A stretch of DNA of 26,169 bases from a virus, in the IMG/VR virus record IMGVR_UViG_3300025128_000280, positions 1-26,169 of that record; one strand, 5' to 3'. Positions 1 through 7,294 of the stretch are shown piece by piece. Below the pieces are notes generated by a model that ran no database searches, was not told where the DNA came from, and worked only from the letters and a program-made list of their open reading frames with translations. The translations under genes and the position numbers were made by a program. How positions within the stretch are numbered: position 1 is the first letter of the stretch; every line of letters starts with the position of its first letter.

Positions 1-1332
1 CCTGAACAAGAGTATACGCTTATTGCTTCGGAAGAAGACCTTATGTTTAATTTTGAACATGAACAACTTACTGAAGTTTTTGAAGAAGCGCCTACGGAAT
101 TTTTAGAATTTGAAACAATAGAAGAATTAGAGGAGTGGTTTGAAGATGAACAAGAGCAAGAGGAAGAATTGGTTGAAGAATTGGTTGAAGAAGAAATGGA
201 TGAAAATTCAGATTTGGAGGATAGCGAGAGCCTTGCGGAAGAGAGAGAAGATTCAGAAGAAGATTCGGAAATTAGTCTTGTAGAAGAGGAAGACGACGAG
301 AAGAAAGAAAAACAGCTTAATGTGGTTGCAGAAACCATTAGAGCCGCCAGCAATAGCGTAAGCGGAACTACATCAGGCACATCTATACAGTCTACAGGCA
401 ATTCTGTGGCTTCTGGGGGCGTTTCTAGCACTACAAGTACCGCAGTAGCCAGTTCAGCCTCAGGAGGCGGTATAAGCACCAGTAATTCACCCAGTATTTC
501 GGCTCAAGTGGCGAGTTCAGCAATACAAACACAACAGGTTTTATCTATGAGTGCAGGCTCTGCTGGGATAGGTGGGTCTAATATTGGTGTAGATACTTCA
601 TCTACTTTTGGCACTTCTGGAAGCATGGATACAAGCAGTGTAGTAGCAAGCACAGGTTCTATTGGGATGGGCGGGTCTAGTGTTAGTGCAGATACTTCAT
701 CTGCTTCTGAAAGTGCGGACAGAAGTAGTTTATCAACGGGCGCGAATAATACAGCAGTAGGGAATACTACGAGTGCGGATAACACAGCAGTTGGCAATAC
801 TGCTGGTGACAACAATACTGCTATAGGATCAGATACCGCCAACACCACTGAAACCACTGACAACAGTAGTGTTGCAAGTAATACAGGTGGTGACAACAAT
901 ACAGCAGTAGGCAATACAGGTGGTGACAATAATATCGCAGTAGGGAATACCACGGGTGGACAAAACACCGCAGTTGGTTCAATGGAGACAGAAATAGCTA
1001 CAGCGATGGGTGAAGTATCCGCCTCTGAGGCTGATCAAATAGCTGATCAAATTGTGGCTCAAAACATAGAAGATCAGCAAGAACAGTTAGAAGAACAACA
1101 GCAGATAACAGGCGAATATGGTGATGAAGCCCAGTTAATTGCTTATATGGGTTTTGTTCCCGGATTCGATGACTACAAGCAAGTTGCCCTTGCTGATGCG
1201 TCCGTCTGGTATGCACCTAAAACAATTTATGGTAATGTATCTATACCAGACAATAATTCTGCGTTTATCGGCCTGTATGGAAACAGTTTAACCGGTATGA
1301 AAAATTTAATTAATATGCAACCTAATTTATAG
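1..1332 (+). CDS. Fibre-like low-complexity virion protein, N-terminus outside window
   Basis: The reading frame is open from base 1, so the gene probably begins upstream; the first in-window ATG (base 43) sits mid-frame without a Shine-Dalgarno (SD) sequence. From that Met the visible order is: an extremely acidic Glu/Asp segment (about residues 1-95), a Ser/Thr/Gly/Ala-rich segment (100-235), NNTAVGNT-type repeats resembling YadA-head/trimeric-fibre repeats (about 233-313), a Gln/Glu helical stretch (320-350), and a folded-looking C-terminus (360-429) with VALADASVWYAPKTIYG. From memory, a similar C-terminal motif (D-x-x-F/W-Y-x-x-K-x-I-Y, followed by a conserved D-N) recurs in marine phage proteins of unknown role. 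It precedes the lysis cassette, as tail-fibre genes often do. A surface or tail appendage is inferred; an acidic scaffold-like protein is the alternative. Confidence 0.6.
   Translation, partial: PEQEYTLIASEEDLMFNFEHEQLTEVFEEAPTEFLEFETIEELEEWFEDEQEQEEELVEELVEEEMDENSDLEDSESLAEEREDSEEDSEISLVEEEDDEKKEKQLNVVAETIRAASNSVSGTTSGTSIQSTGNSVASGGVSSTTSTAVASSASGGGISTSNSPSISAQVASSAIQTQQVLSMSAGSAGIGGSNIGVDTSSTFGTSGSMDTSSVVASTGSIGMGGSSVSADTSSASESADRSSLSTGANNTAVGNTTSADNTAVGNTAGDNNTAIGSDTANTTETTDNSSVASNTGGDNNTAVGNTGGDNNIAVGNTTGGQNTAVGSMETEIATAMGEVSASEADQIADQIVAQNIEDQQEQLEEQQQITGEYGDEAQLIAYMGFVPGFDDYKQVALADASVWYAPKTIYGNVSIPDNNSAFIGLYGNSLTGMKNLINMQPNL
739..981 (+). repeat. YadA-like NNTAVG coding repeats
   Basis: About seven imperfect copies of a 10-11-residue unit with the core NTAVGNT(x)GDN are encoded here. 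The central copies follow a 33-base period (unit GNTGGDNNTAV). The pattern of small polar residues with a recurring A-V/I-G resembles the beta-roll repeats of YadA-type adhesin heads and some phage fibres. That similarity is by eye only. Confidence 0.6.
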
Positions 1333-1340
1333 GAGTGAAA

Positions 1341-1706
1341 ATGGATTGGTTTCAATCAAAAGCGGCACAGATCATAGGCTTGGTTTCTATTATAGGAACA
1401 CTAGCTGGGTTTGGCTACACAGGCGCTACCTATGTTAATAGGATAGAAAATTTAGAAAATAAAATAGCCAAATATGTTAATGAAACAGACGCACTAGCTG
1501 ATCAGATTACTGATCTGGATAAAAAAGTGGTTGCTGTTGATGAACAAATTAAATCCTTAAATATAGAAACACAAGATTTAAGCCCGATTAAATCGGATAT
1601 TGTTGCTTTACAAACAAGCGTTGCAGGGATAAATGCAAGTGTGGATTTGATCTATGCTGATGTACAGTCTTTAAAGAATATAAACGATAACCCATTGGCG
1701 AATTGA
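1341..1706 (+). CDS. Small membrane-anchored coiled-coil protein
   Basis: The protein has 121 residues. I prefer the ATG at 1341 to the GTG at 1335 because AGGAG (1331-1335) lies 5 bases before it and overlaps the GTG. A short amphipathic N-terminus (MDWFQSKAAQ) is followed by one membrane segment (about residues 9-30, IIGLVSIIGTLAGFGYTGAT) and then by a long heptad-rich region (33-115) with regular Leu/Ile/Val spacing. It ends one base before the holin-like gene and is clearly co-transcribed with it. Its place at the head of the lysis cassette suggests a membrane-associated lysis accessory protein, but no family was recognised. Confidence 0.7.
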   Translation: MDWFQSKAAQIIGLVSIIGTLAGFGYTGATYVNRIENLENKIAKYVNETDALADQITDLDKKVVAVDEQIKSLNIETQDLSPIKSDIVALQTSVAGINASVDLIYADVQSLKNINDNPLAN

Positions 1707-1707
1707 T

Positions 1708-2103
1708 ATGAACGATGAACATTATCCTAGCGGAAGATTTGGTGGAGACATGGATCGAAATGAGGTTGAAATGGACCTTAACAAGTTCATGGCCATGGTA
1801 CAAGAAATTGGTGCGCTTAAAGACAAGATAAGAGACTTAGAAGATGTTAAGAACAACAACCCTTTTCAAAAGGTTATTTTTATAGCCCAAGCTGTTGATA
1901 GCTGGAGAATATTTCCAAGAGCTTTTTTGTCTATTTATATGTACTTATTGTACTACACAACCTTCTGGTTTATGGATTTACCGGAACCCAGCTTTGAACA
2001 ATCGGGTTTAATCTCTATTGTTGTAGGTGCAGGTGCTGCTTGGTTCGGGCTGTATGCTGGAACATCGGGTAGTTCAAAGAGTTTTAAAGGTGAAAAAGAA
2101 TAA
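1708..2103 (+). CDS. Putative holin-like membrane protein
   Basis: 131 residues. A charged N-terminal helix (about 20-50, coiled-coil-like) is followed by a hydrophobic segment (about 70-91, FPRAFLSIYMYLLYYTTFWF) and a second one (about 100-120, SGLISIVVGAGAAWFGLYAG), then a short polar basic tail. Small size, two membrane segments, a charged C-terminus and the position just upstream of a spanin pair fit a holin, which would time lysis by opening the inner membrane. The GAGAAWFGLY motif reminds me of 3-TM holins in marine phages and gene-transfer agents; this is from memory. No adjacent endolysin gene was found. Confidence 0.55.
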   Translation: MNDEHYPSGRFGGDMDRNEVEMDLNKFMAMVQEIGALKDKIRDLEDVKNNNPFQKVIFIAQAVDSWRIFPRAFLSIYMYLLYYTTFWFMDLPEPSFEQSGLISIVVGAGAAWFGLYAGTSGSSKSFKGEKE

Positions 2104-2120
2104 GAAAAAACAAACACAAA

Positions 2121-2146
2121 AACCGCACAAAGAGAAAATTGCGGTT
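2121..2146 (+). other. Short inverted repeat between holin-like gene and basic protein
   Basis: AACCGCA (2121-2127) and TGCGGTT (2140-2146) are perfect reverse complements around a 12-base A-rich loop, in the only rightward gap of more than 100 bases (2104-2214) in the lysis cassette. There is no T-tract after it, so it is not a standard terminator. It could be an mRNA stability or processing hairpin. Nothing else was seen in this gap except the SD sequence for the next gene. Confidence 0.3.
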
Positions 2147-2214
2147 GGTTGTGGAAAAGTAATGAGCAATCGTAGAAAAGTAACCAAACACTATTAATAT
2201 TTAAGGAGGCTAAT

Positions 2215-2400
2215 ATGGCTATAGGTTTAAGCAAATGGTTTAAAGAAACGTTTCTAGGTATCGAAGAAAAGGTGGTAAGAAATCGTACCAAGAAGGGAAA
2301 ATATGTAGCGGACGATAAGTCAACACCCAACATTAATGAAGCATATAAAACCATTAATATTAAGAAAAAGAAAACTATTAAGAAAAAGATAAGAAGATGA
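2215..2400 (+). CDS. Small basic protein, unknown function
   Basis: 61 residues, preceded by a very strong SD (AAGGAGG, 2203-2209) 5 bases before the ATG. The N-terminus (MAIGLSKWFKETFLG) can form an amphipathic helix. The C-terminal 15 residues are almost all Lys, Arg, Ile and Thr (KKKKTIKKKIRR), giving a very high positive charge. The stop overlaps the next start as ATGA, so translation is coupled to the i-spanin-like gene. A nucleic-acid- or membrane-binding role is possible, but I recognise no family. Confidence 0.65.
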   Translation: MAIGLSKWFKETFLGIEEKVVRNRTKKGKYVADDKSTPNINEAYKTINIKKKKTIKKKIRR

Positions 2401-2819
2401 AACTGGCCCTGGTCTTAGGGGGACTTTTGTTTGTCTCTGTTTCTATTAATATGATTATGTTAGCTAAATTAGACACAGCAAAAGTTGAACTACAAACAGC
2501 TATTAATAATCAAGCGGTGCTTGAAAGAACTGTCCAAGAACAAAATGATCAGATTGTAAAAGCCCTTGAATCGGCTAAAAAGACTCAAGCTCAGATTCAA
2601 AACTTGAACACTCAATACTCTGCAAGCCAAGCGCAAGTAACAAACTTAAGAAATAAGTTTGCAAAGCACAATCTCGAAGGCATGGCACTCGCTAAACCTG
2701 GGCTATTGCAAGGGAAAGTTAATAAAGCCACCGCCAGAGTAATGGTCAATCTAACTGCAATCACTAATCCAGAACAATTTGATGAAAAAGCTGCTGATAA
2801 TACCACTACTACTAATTAA
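2397..2819 (+). CDS. Rz-like inner-membrane spanin (i-spanin)
   Basis: 140 residues. An N-terminal signal-anchor (about residues 2-23, LALVLGGLLFVSVSINMIML) is followed by a periplasmic coiled coil (25-90) rich in Gln/Asn/Ala heptads and a variable Thr/Asn-rich tail. This is the architecture of a Rz-type i-spanin, which bridges the inner membrane to an outer-membrane partner and fuses the membranes in the last step of Gram-negative host lysis. The decisive support is context: the 3' end overlaps, in another frame, the start of a lipoprotein gene, which is the classic Rz/Rz1 arrangement. It starts at an ATGA overlap with the preceding gene. Confidence 0.75.
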   Translation: MKLALVLGGLLFVSVSINMIMLAKLDTAKVELQTAINNQAVLERTVQEQNDQIVKALESAKKTQAQIQNLNTQYSASQAQVTNLRNKFAKHNLEGMALAKPGLLQGKVNKATARVMVNLTAITNPEQFDEKAADNTTTTN

Positions 2820-3168
2820 CGGTTGCTCTTCGTTCTCTTTGTTCGGAGATAGAACCAGTCCGCAACCACAAGTTAAGCCTGTGGAAGTGGTCAGTGTGGC
2901 AAAAAGAGCGCCAATCTACCATCCGCCACTCCCAGAACCCATTGAATCGGCTGCAATTGAGTGGAGAATACTCTCTCCTGATGTAATGCAAGCCTATTTA
3001 ATAGCAATTGAAGCTGGTGAAGAGCCAAGAGTCGCGTATTATGGGCTAACTTCCCAAAGTTATGAGAATTTAAGCATGACAATGGGCGAAATTACCCGAT
3101 ACATAGAACAAATTTTACACATTGTCGGTTATTATAAAGAGTTAGATGAAGAAGAGGAAAAGGAATAA
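2782..3168 (+). CDS. Rz1-like outer-membrane lipoprotein spanin (o-spanin)
   Basis: The best start is ATG 2782 (128 residues), inside the i-spanin gene in the +1 frame. A TTG at 2779 is the only longer alternative. The N-terminus KKLLIIPLLLINGCSS is a lipoprotein signal with lipobox L-I-N-G-C, so Cys15 would be lipidated. A Pro-rich stretch follows (PQPQVKPVEVV, then YHPPLPEPIE), typical of Rz1 proteins. At 128 residues it is long for an o-spanin; the extra C-terminal part has a conserved-looking E-W-R-I-L-S-P-D motif and an acidic tail. A Gram-negative host is implied. It overlaps the next gene by one base (TAATG). Confidence 0.75.
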   Translation: MKKLLIIPLLLINGCSSFSLFGDRTSPQPQVKPVEVVSVAKRAPIYHPPLPEPIESAAIEWRILSPDVMQAYLIAIEAGEEPRVAYYGLTSQSYENLSMTMGEITRYIEQILHIVGYYKELDEEEEKE

Positions 3169-5054
3169 TGGCTTACAATAAATTTCAAATGCTTCCAGGA
3201 ATTAACCGAGAGGGGACCGCCTTTTCGGCCCAAGGAGGATGGTTTGACGGCAATCTTGTTCGGTTTAGAAAAGGGTTCCCTGAAAAAATAGGGGGCTGGG
3301 TCAAAGAACAAATCAGTACTTATCTAGGAACCGGACGTTCCTTGCATGCGTGGGTGTCTCTAGCCACCACCAAATATTTAGCTGTTGGCACGACGGTAAA
3401 ATACTATGTTAAAGAAGGGGATAATTTTTATGATATTACCCCAATAAGGGCTACAACTTCAGCGGGGGACGTCACGTTTTCAGCGAGTAATGGTTCTTCC
3501 ACTGTCACTGTTGCTGATACTTCTCACGGCGCTAGTAAAGGAGACTATGTTACCTATAGCGGAGCCGCTTCATTAGGAGGTTTGGTTATTGCCGCAGCGC
3601 TTAACCAAGAATACTCTATTGATTCAATCGTTGACGCCAATAGCTATAAAATTATAGCGAAAGACACAGATGGGGATACGATCACGGCTAATTCCAGTGA
3701 TTCTGGAAATGGGGGCAGTAGTGTTGTCGGTGCTTATCAAATTAGTGTCGGATTAGATGATTATGTATCTGGTTCAGGGTTCGGTGCAGGAATTTGGGGC
3801 GACGGAACCTTTGGTTCTACTTCAGGGCTTGCTTTTAATAATCAGTTAAGGCTTTGGACACAGGACAATTTTGGAGAAGACCTCATCATTAACCCAAGAG
3901 CCGGGGGGATTTTTTATTGGACCGAGAACAACGGAACAAGCGTTCGTGCTGTCAGTTTAACCGCTCTAGGAGCCAATTTACCTCCTACCTTAGCACTGCA
4001 AACTTTGGTTAGTGACGTTGACCGACACGTTATTTGTCTAGGTGCAGACCCTTTAGATGATGCAGGAGTAGCTAGAACCAGTGCTATTGATCCCCTGTTT
4101 ATTTGTTGGTGCGATCAAGAAAATATTAATGAATGGGAGCCCACTTACACTAACACCGCCGGATCGTTAAGGCTCTCGGCTGGAACTCAAATAGTGGGTG
4201 GACTGCGTTCCCGACAAGAAGTTTTAATTTGGACGGACGATGCGCTCTATAATATGCGTTTTATTGGTCCTCCGTATACTTTTGGAGTCAACCTGATTAA
4301 TCAAGGTGTAGGTCTAATTTCGCCAAAGGGTGTTATTAATGCACCACCAGGAGTTTTTTGGATGGACCGTTCCGGATTTTATATGTATGGCGGTACTATT
4401 AATAGGGTCCCGTGCTCGGTGCATGAGTATGTGTTCACCGACTTTAACCAAGCACAGTCCTTTAAAGTGTTTGCTTTTTTGAACCGTCAGTTTAATGAGG
4501 TGGGATGGTTCTATCCTTCCGGTGACTCTACAGAAATTGACCGTTATGTGACATATAACTATCAGGATAAAGTTTGGGCTTATGGCCAATTAACTCGTTA
4601 CGCATGGTTGGATGAAGGGGTACAGCCTTATCCGAGAGCAACCGGAGTAGATACAAGCAACTATGTTTATAAACATGAAACAGGGAACGATGCAGACGGC
4701 TCACCCATGGACAATGTTTATATTGAATCCGCTGATTTCGCCTTGGACGCTATAGGCAACACCTATACACAACTACAAAACGCTATACCGGATGTCCGTT
4801 TTCTCGGTGACGGTGGCTCGGACCAAGTGGTTAATTTTGTGTTAAAAACAAGAAATTTTCCTAATGAGACCTTAATAACCAAAAGCACTAATCAAGTAAC
4901 AGCGAGCACAACTAAAGTTGATTTACGAGGAAGGGCACGACAAGCGGTTGTTCGTTTGGAGTCCGATGATGATGCAACGACAGGTGAAAGGCTTGGGGTT
5001 GGCTGGAGGCTCGGGGACATGAGGCTTAATACTAGGTCTGACGGGCGAAGATAG
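3168..5054 (+). CDS. Putative tail-hub / DNA-stabilisation-like virion protein
   Basis: 628 residues, starting at a TAATG overlap after a GAGGAAAAGGA ribosome site. The N-terminus (INREGTAFSAQGGWFDGNLV, then R-F-R-K-G-F-P-E-K-I-G-G-W) and the C-terminus (ending LGVGWRLGDMRLNTRSDGRR) resemble, from memory, the large tail-hub or stabilisation proteins of podoviruses loosely related to P22 gp10, which plug the portal after packaging. An apparent insert at about residues 95-180 (HGASKGDYVTYSG, then LNQEYSIDSIVDANSYKI) looks like the small beta-rich module (often annotated FCCH-like) that recurs in phage tail proteins. The rest is rich in aromatic, Gly and beta-prone residues. Virion protein is likely; the exact structural role is inference. 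Confidence 0.6.
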   Translation: MAYNKFQMLPGINREGTAFSAQGGWFDGNLVRFRKGFPEKIGGWVKEQISTYLGTGRSLHAWVSLATTKYLAVGTTVKYYVKEGDNFYDITPIRATTSAGDVTFSASNGSSTVTVADTSHGASKGDYVTYSGAASLGGLVIAAALNQEYSIDSIVDANSYKIIAKDTDGDTITANSSDSGNGGSSVVGAYQISVGLDDYVSGSGFGAGIWGDGTFGSTSGLAFNNQLRLWTQDNFGEDLIINPRAGGIFYWTENNGTSVRAVSLTALGANLPPTLALQTLVSDVDRHVICLGADPLDDAGVARTSAIDPLFICWCDQENINEWEPTYTNTAGSLRLSAGTQIVGGLRSRQEVLIWTDDALYNMRFIGPPYTFGVNLINQGVGLISPKGVINAPPGVFWMDRSGFYMYGGTINRVPCSVHEYVFTDFNQAQSFKVFAFLNRQFNEVGWFYPSGDSTEIDRYVTYNYQDKVWAYGQLTRYAWLDEGVQPYPRATGVDTSNYVYKHETGNDADGSPMDNVYIESADFALDAIGNTYTQLQNAIPDVRFLGDGGSDQVVNFVLKTRNFPNETLITKSTNQVTASTTKVDLRGRARQAVVRLESDDDATTGERLGVGWRLGDMRLNTRSDGRR

Positions 5055-5380
5055 TGGCACGATTACTGGACACACGATTGCCCACTGCCATGGACGAAGT
5101 GGACTCCGATTTATTTAACCGTTTAGTAAGAATCCTGGAATTAAATTTACAAGGCTTTGATCCCACGGCAACTTATCAGTATACTAACACGGTCCGCGAT
5201 AAAAACTTATTTAGTCGTGGAGACATCATTTGGAACCTGACAGAAGACGGTCTTCAGGTCTTTGATGGCAAAGAGTGGCAAACATTATACGCGCCCAGTG
5301 GAAAGGGTGTGAAGGCCACGGGACAGCTCGGCAAACTAACAGTGTCGACAAACGGTGCAACCACGGTCCCAATACTATAA
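5054..5380 (+). CDS. Small conserved virion-associated protein
   Basis: 108 residues. The start is GTG at 5054, overlapping the preceding TAG by one base. Features: a helical LFNRLVRILELNLQGFDP segment (about 21-38), then a beta-rich half with DIIWNLTEDGLQVFDGKEW. This helix plus D-V-I-W-N/L-Q-V-W/F pattern is familiar to me as a short protein found after the tail-hub gene in marine podovirus-like phages. It may be a hub or fibre connector. No enzyme motif is present. Confidence 0.6.
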   Translation: MARLLDTRLPTAMDEVDSDLFNRLVRILELNLQGFDPTATYQYTNTVRDKNLFSRGDIIWNLTEDGLQVFDGKEWQTLYAPSGKGVKATGQLGKLTVSTNGATTVPIL

Positions 5381-6171
5381 TGCCTATAACTAACATAAAC
5401 GGCGGCTATAAATGGGGTAAGTCCGGAAAGACTTATCCAACAAAAGCCGGAGCAGCAAGACAAGCCCGGGCAGCATATGCTTCGGGATATAAAGGATACA
5501 AATACGGAGGATCGGTGCCAAAATATAATAAAGCAGTGTCTATTCCTGGTTCTGGAATAGCTAATCTGCCTCCAGGGTTTGGTGGTTTTCCTTCAAACAC
5601 AGGTCAGGTAGGCGTTAATATAAGCCCACAAGGTGTCGGTATAGGCACAATGATTGACCCCGGTTCGGTTGCGGGCAGTCAAAGCATGGGAGAAGCCTAC
5701 AAAAGATTCTTCGCAGGGTTGCTTGGACAAGGTAACACAAGCTCTGCGGCAGCGGAAAGGTTTAGAAACGCAGGGCCTTCAGGAGATATGGCCCTTCAAA
5801 GAATAAGTAGTGGCATATACAACGCTCCCGGCGGAAAAAGTTCGGGTAAAGGTGCGGGAGGACTTCGTGGTCAGGAGAACCGAGCCAGAAAGAACGAACA
5901 AAAAGCGTATAAACAGGCTGTAAGAGAAGCTGCAGCGAAATATGACCCGACTTATTGGGTAACAAACTATGGGCTTAGTCCAGAACAAGCAGCATCCGCA
6001 GCGGAAAGATATAAATCAAAGTATTCCCCTGAATACTTTGCTAACAAAATGAAAGAAAAAAACATGGGTATACACAGTGTACTCAAAGACGACTGGGAGA
6101 GTTTCGCTGATTCTTACGGCGTTCCTTACAAGATAGACGAGCTTATGGCGGCAGCAGGGGGTGATGGTTAA
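5380..6171 (+). CDS. Virion protein with GKSGKxYPT N-terminal motif
   Basis: 263 residues from ATG 5380, which overlaps the previous stop as TAATG; a longer frame to 5275 runs through the preceding gene and is rejected. The N-terminus has NGGYKWGKSGKTYPT followed by an Ala/Arg/Tyr/Gly-rich helix. This motif recurs in many phage structural or maturation proteins. The middle is Gly/Pro-rich and probably flexible, with basic helical stretches at about 165-195 (RGQENRARKNEQKAYKQ) and 210-240 (SPEQAASAAERYKSKYSPEY). It is translated in one chain with the surrounding virion genes. The exact role is unknown. Confidence 0.55.
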   Translation: MPITNINGGYKWGKSGKTYPTKAGAARQARAAYASGYKGYKYGGSVPKYNKAVSIPGSGIANLPPGFGGFPSNTGQVGVNISPQGVGIGTMIDPGSVAGSQSMGEAYKRFFAGLLGQGNTSSAAAERFRNAGPSGDMALQRISSGIYNAPGGKSSGKGAGGLRGQENRARKNEQKAYKQAVREAAAKYDPTYWVTNYGLSPEQAASAAERYKSKYSPEYFANKMKEKNMGIHSVLKDDWESFADSYGVPYKIDELMAAAGGDG

Positions 6172-7294
6172 TATGATGCGTTCAGGAATAATGCGTTTAC
6201 AAGAGGGAGGTTCTCCTTGGTACATAAATATTTTGAGCTCCGGCTCCAAAGGCGCAGGGGAAACAGCAGCAGAAAAAGCACGCCGCGAGTTTTTAGAGAA
6301 ATGGTTTGAAGACCATAGTTTAGCTGTCCCTGTTGGGCAAGAAAATTGGGACCCGTTTGCCGGAGATTCTGACAAAGAATTTGAATTATGGTTGGCTTAC
6401 GATGTGATGTTTCCCGGGACTGTTCCTGATCCAACAGGGACGCCAACGCCTACACCGACTCCTACACCGACTCCTACACCGACTCCTACACCGACTCCTA
6501 CACCGACTCCTACACCGACGCCAGCAGGAACAATAGAAGAAATCACTGTCACGGAGATGGCACAAAACGGCTTCCCCCCAGGTGCCACGGCAGTATTAGT
6601 CGGCGGCGTGCTTTATAACCTTATAGGTTCCGGTGCAACGGGTTATTGGGCCAACTCAGAAACAGGAGATTTGTACAAGCAAGATGGAACACCCATGGAT
6701 CCTCCCAACCTCGGTGGTGCGAGTGGTACGAGCGGTGCCGGCGGTCTTTTCGGATTGGGCATTGGTCCGTGGCTCAGGGACCTGTTTGGAGCGACCGGTG
6801 CTGGCGGTGATTTTTTAGCCAGTATTTTCGGAAAAGATGGCAATATAAAAGACTTACTGGATCTTTTTTTCGGAGGCAAAGCAATCAAAGGGGCTTGGGA
6901 TGCGCTTCAATATGAAGTGCCCACCGGTCAAGGGGCAGCGAGGAGTGAGTTTGAAAAAGACAATCCGTTTACAGGTAATATGACCCTTGCTGGAATGGCT
7001 CCGAACTATTTACAAGGACAGGACTACGGCATCCCGGTAGGACAGCAAGGCATTCCGGCAGCCACACACACAATTGGAAAGCCTTATGCTGAACCTTTAG
7101 TTGAAGAAGTCGCATCAGGTCAAAAGGGTGGTATTATGAATACAAAAGGACACGGAGACGTTATTCCGGCGCTTTTAGAACCTGATGAGTTTGTGTTTAC
7201 GCGAAAAGCAGTTCAAAACATGGGCGGCGGTGACGCCAGGCAGGGGGCAAAGAAAATGTATAGTATAATGAAAAATTTAGAGGGGATGAGATAA
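6164..7294 (+). CDS. Virion protein with Thr-Pro linker and EFVFTRKAV C-terminal motif
   Basis: 376 residues from ATG 6164. GTG 6161 and ATG 6173 are alternatives: the run AGGGGG (6156-6161) is too close to 6164 but somewhat far from 6173. A globular N-terminal part (about 1-90) is joined by a pure Thr-Pro linker (about 93-120) to a Gly/Ala-rich region with hydrophobic patches (GLFGLGIGPWLRDLFGATGA). The C-terminus has GDVIPALLEPDEFVFTRKAV followed by a Gly/Ala-rich A-x-x-M-Y-x-x-M-x-x-L-E ending, a recurrent terminal motif of marine podovirus structural proteins. The linker suggests two domains held apart, as in a fibre adaptor or internal protein. It ends in a TAATG overlap. Confidence 0.55.
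   Translation: MVNMMRSGIMRLQEGGSPWYINILSSGSKGAGETAAEKARREFLEKWFEDHSLAVPVGQENWDPFAGDSDKEFELWLAYDVMFPGTVPDPTGTPTPTPTPTPTPTPTPTPTPTPTPTPTPAGTIEEITVTEMAQNGFPPGATAVLVGGVLYNLIGSGATGYWANSETGDLYKQDGTPMDPPNLGGASGTSGAGGLFGLGIGPWLRDLFGATGAGGDFLASIFGKDGNIKDLLDLFFGGKAIKGAWDALQYEVPTGQGAARSEFEKDNPFTGNMTLAGMAPNYLQGQDYGIPVGQQGIPAATHTIGKPYAEPLVEEVASGQKGGIMNTKGHGDVIPALLEPDEFVFTRKAVQNMGGGDARQGAKKMYSIMKNLEGMR
6451..6522 (+). repeat. 12-base tandem repeat encoding a Thr-Pro linker
   Basis: Six head-to-tail copies of TACACCGACTCC are seen; the last copy has one T-to-G change, and a degenerate copy precedes them (6441-6450). Because 12 is a multiple of 3, gain or loss of units keeps the frame and only changes linker length by four residues (T-P-T-P). 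Near-identical DNA, not just identical protein, points to recent expansion by slippage. Confidence 0.9.

Noticed and set aside
504-968. A 154-codon minus-strand ORF opposite the fibre-like gene
   Set aside because: It is the complement of a Ser/Thr/Gly repeat region that lacks stops in that frame. The product is a Pro/Val/Leu pattern mirroring the repeats, with no ribosome site.
2121-2146. Intrinsic terminator between holin-like gene and basic protein gene
   Set aside because: The stem is only 7 bases with a 12-base loop and no T-tract follows. Listed only as an inverted repeat.
5275-5379. 35-codon N-terminal extension of the GKSGKxYPT protein
   Set aside because: The extension lies within the preceding gene in another frame, and the ATG at 5380 overlaps that gene's stop as TAATG, like its neighbours.
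6451-6522. CRISPR-like array
   Set aside because: The 12-base units are directly adjacent with no spacers and lie in frame within a gene.
6397-6588. Minus-strand Gly-Val repeat ORF
   Set aside because: It is only the antisense of the 12-base Thr-Pro repeat and has no start signal.
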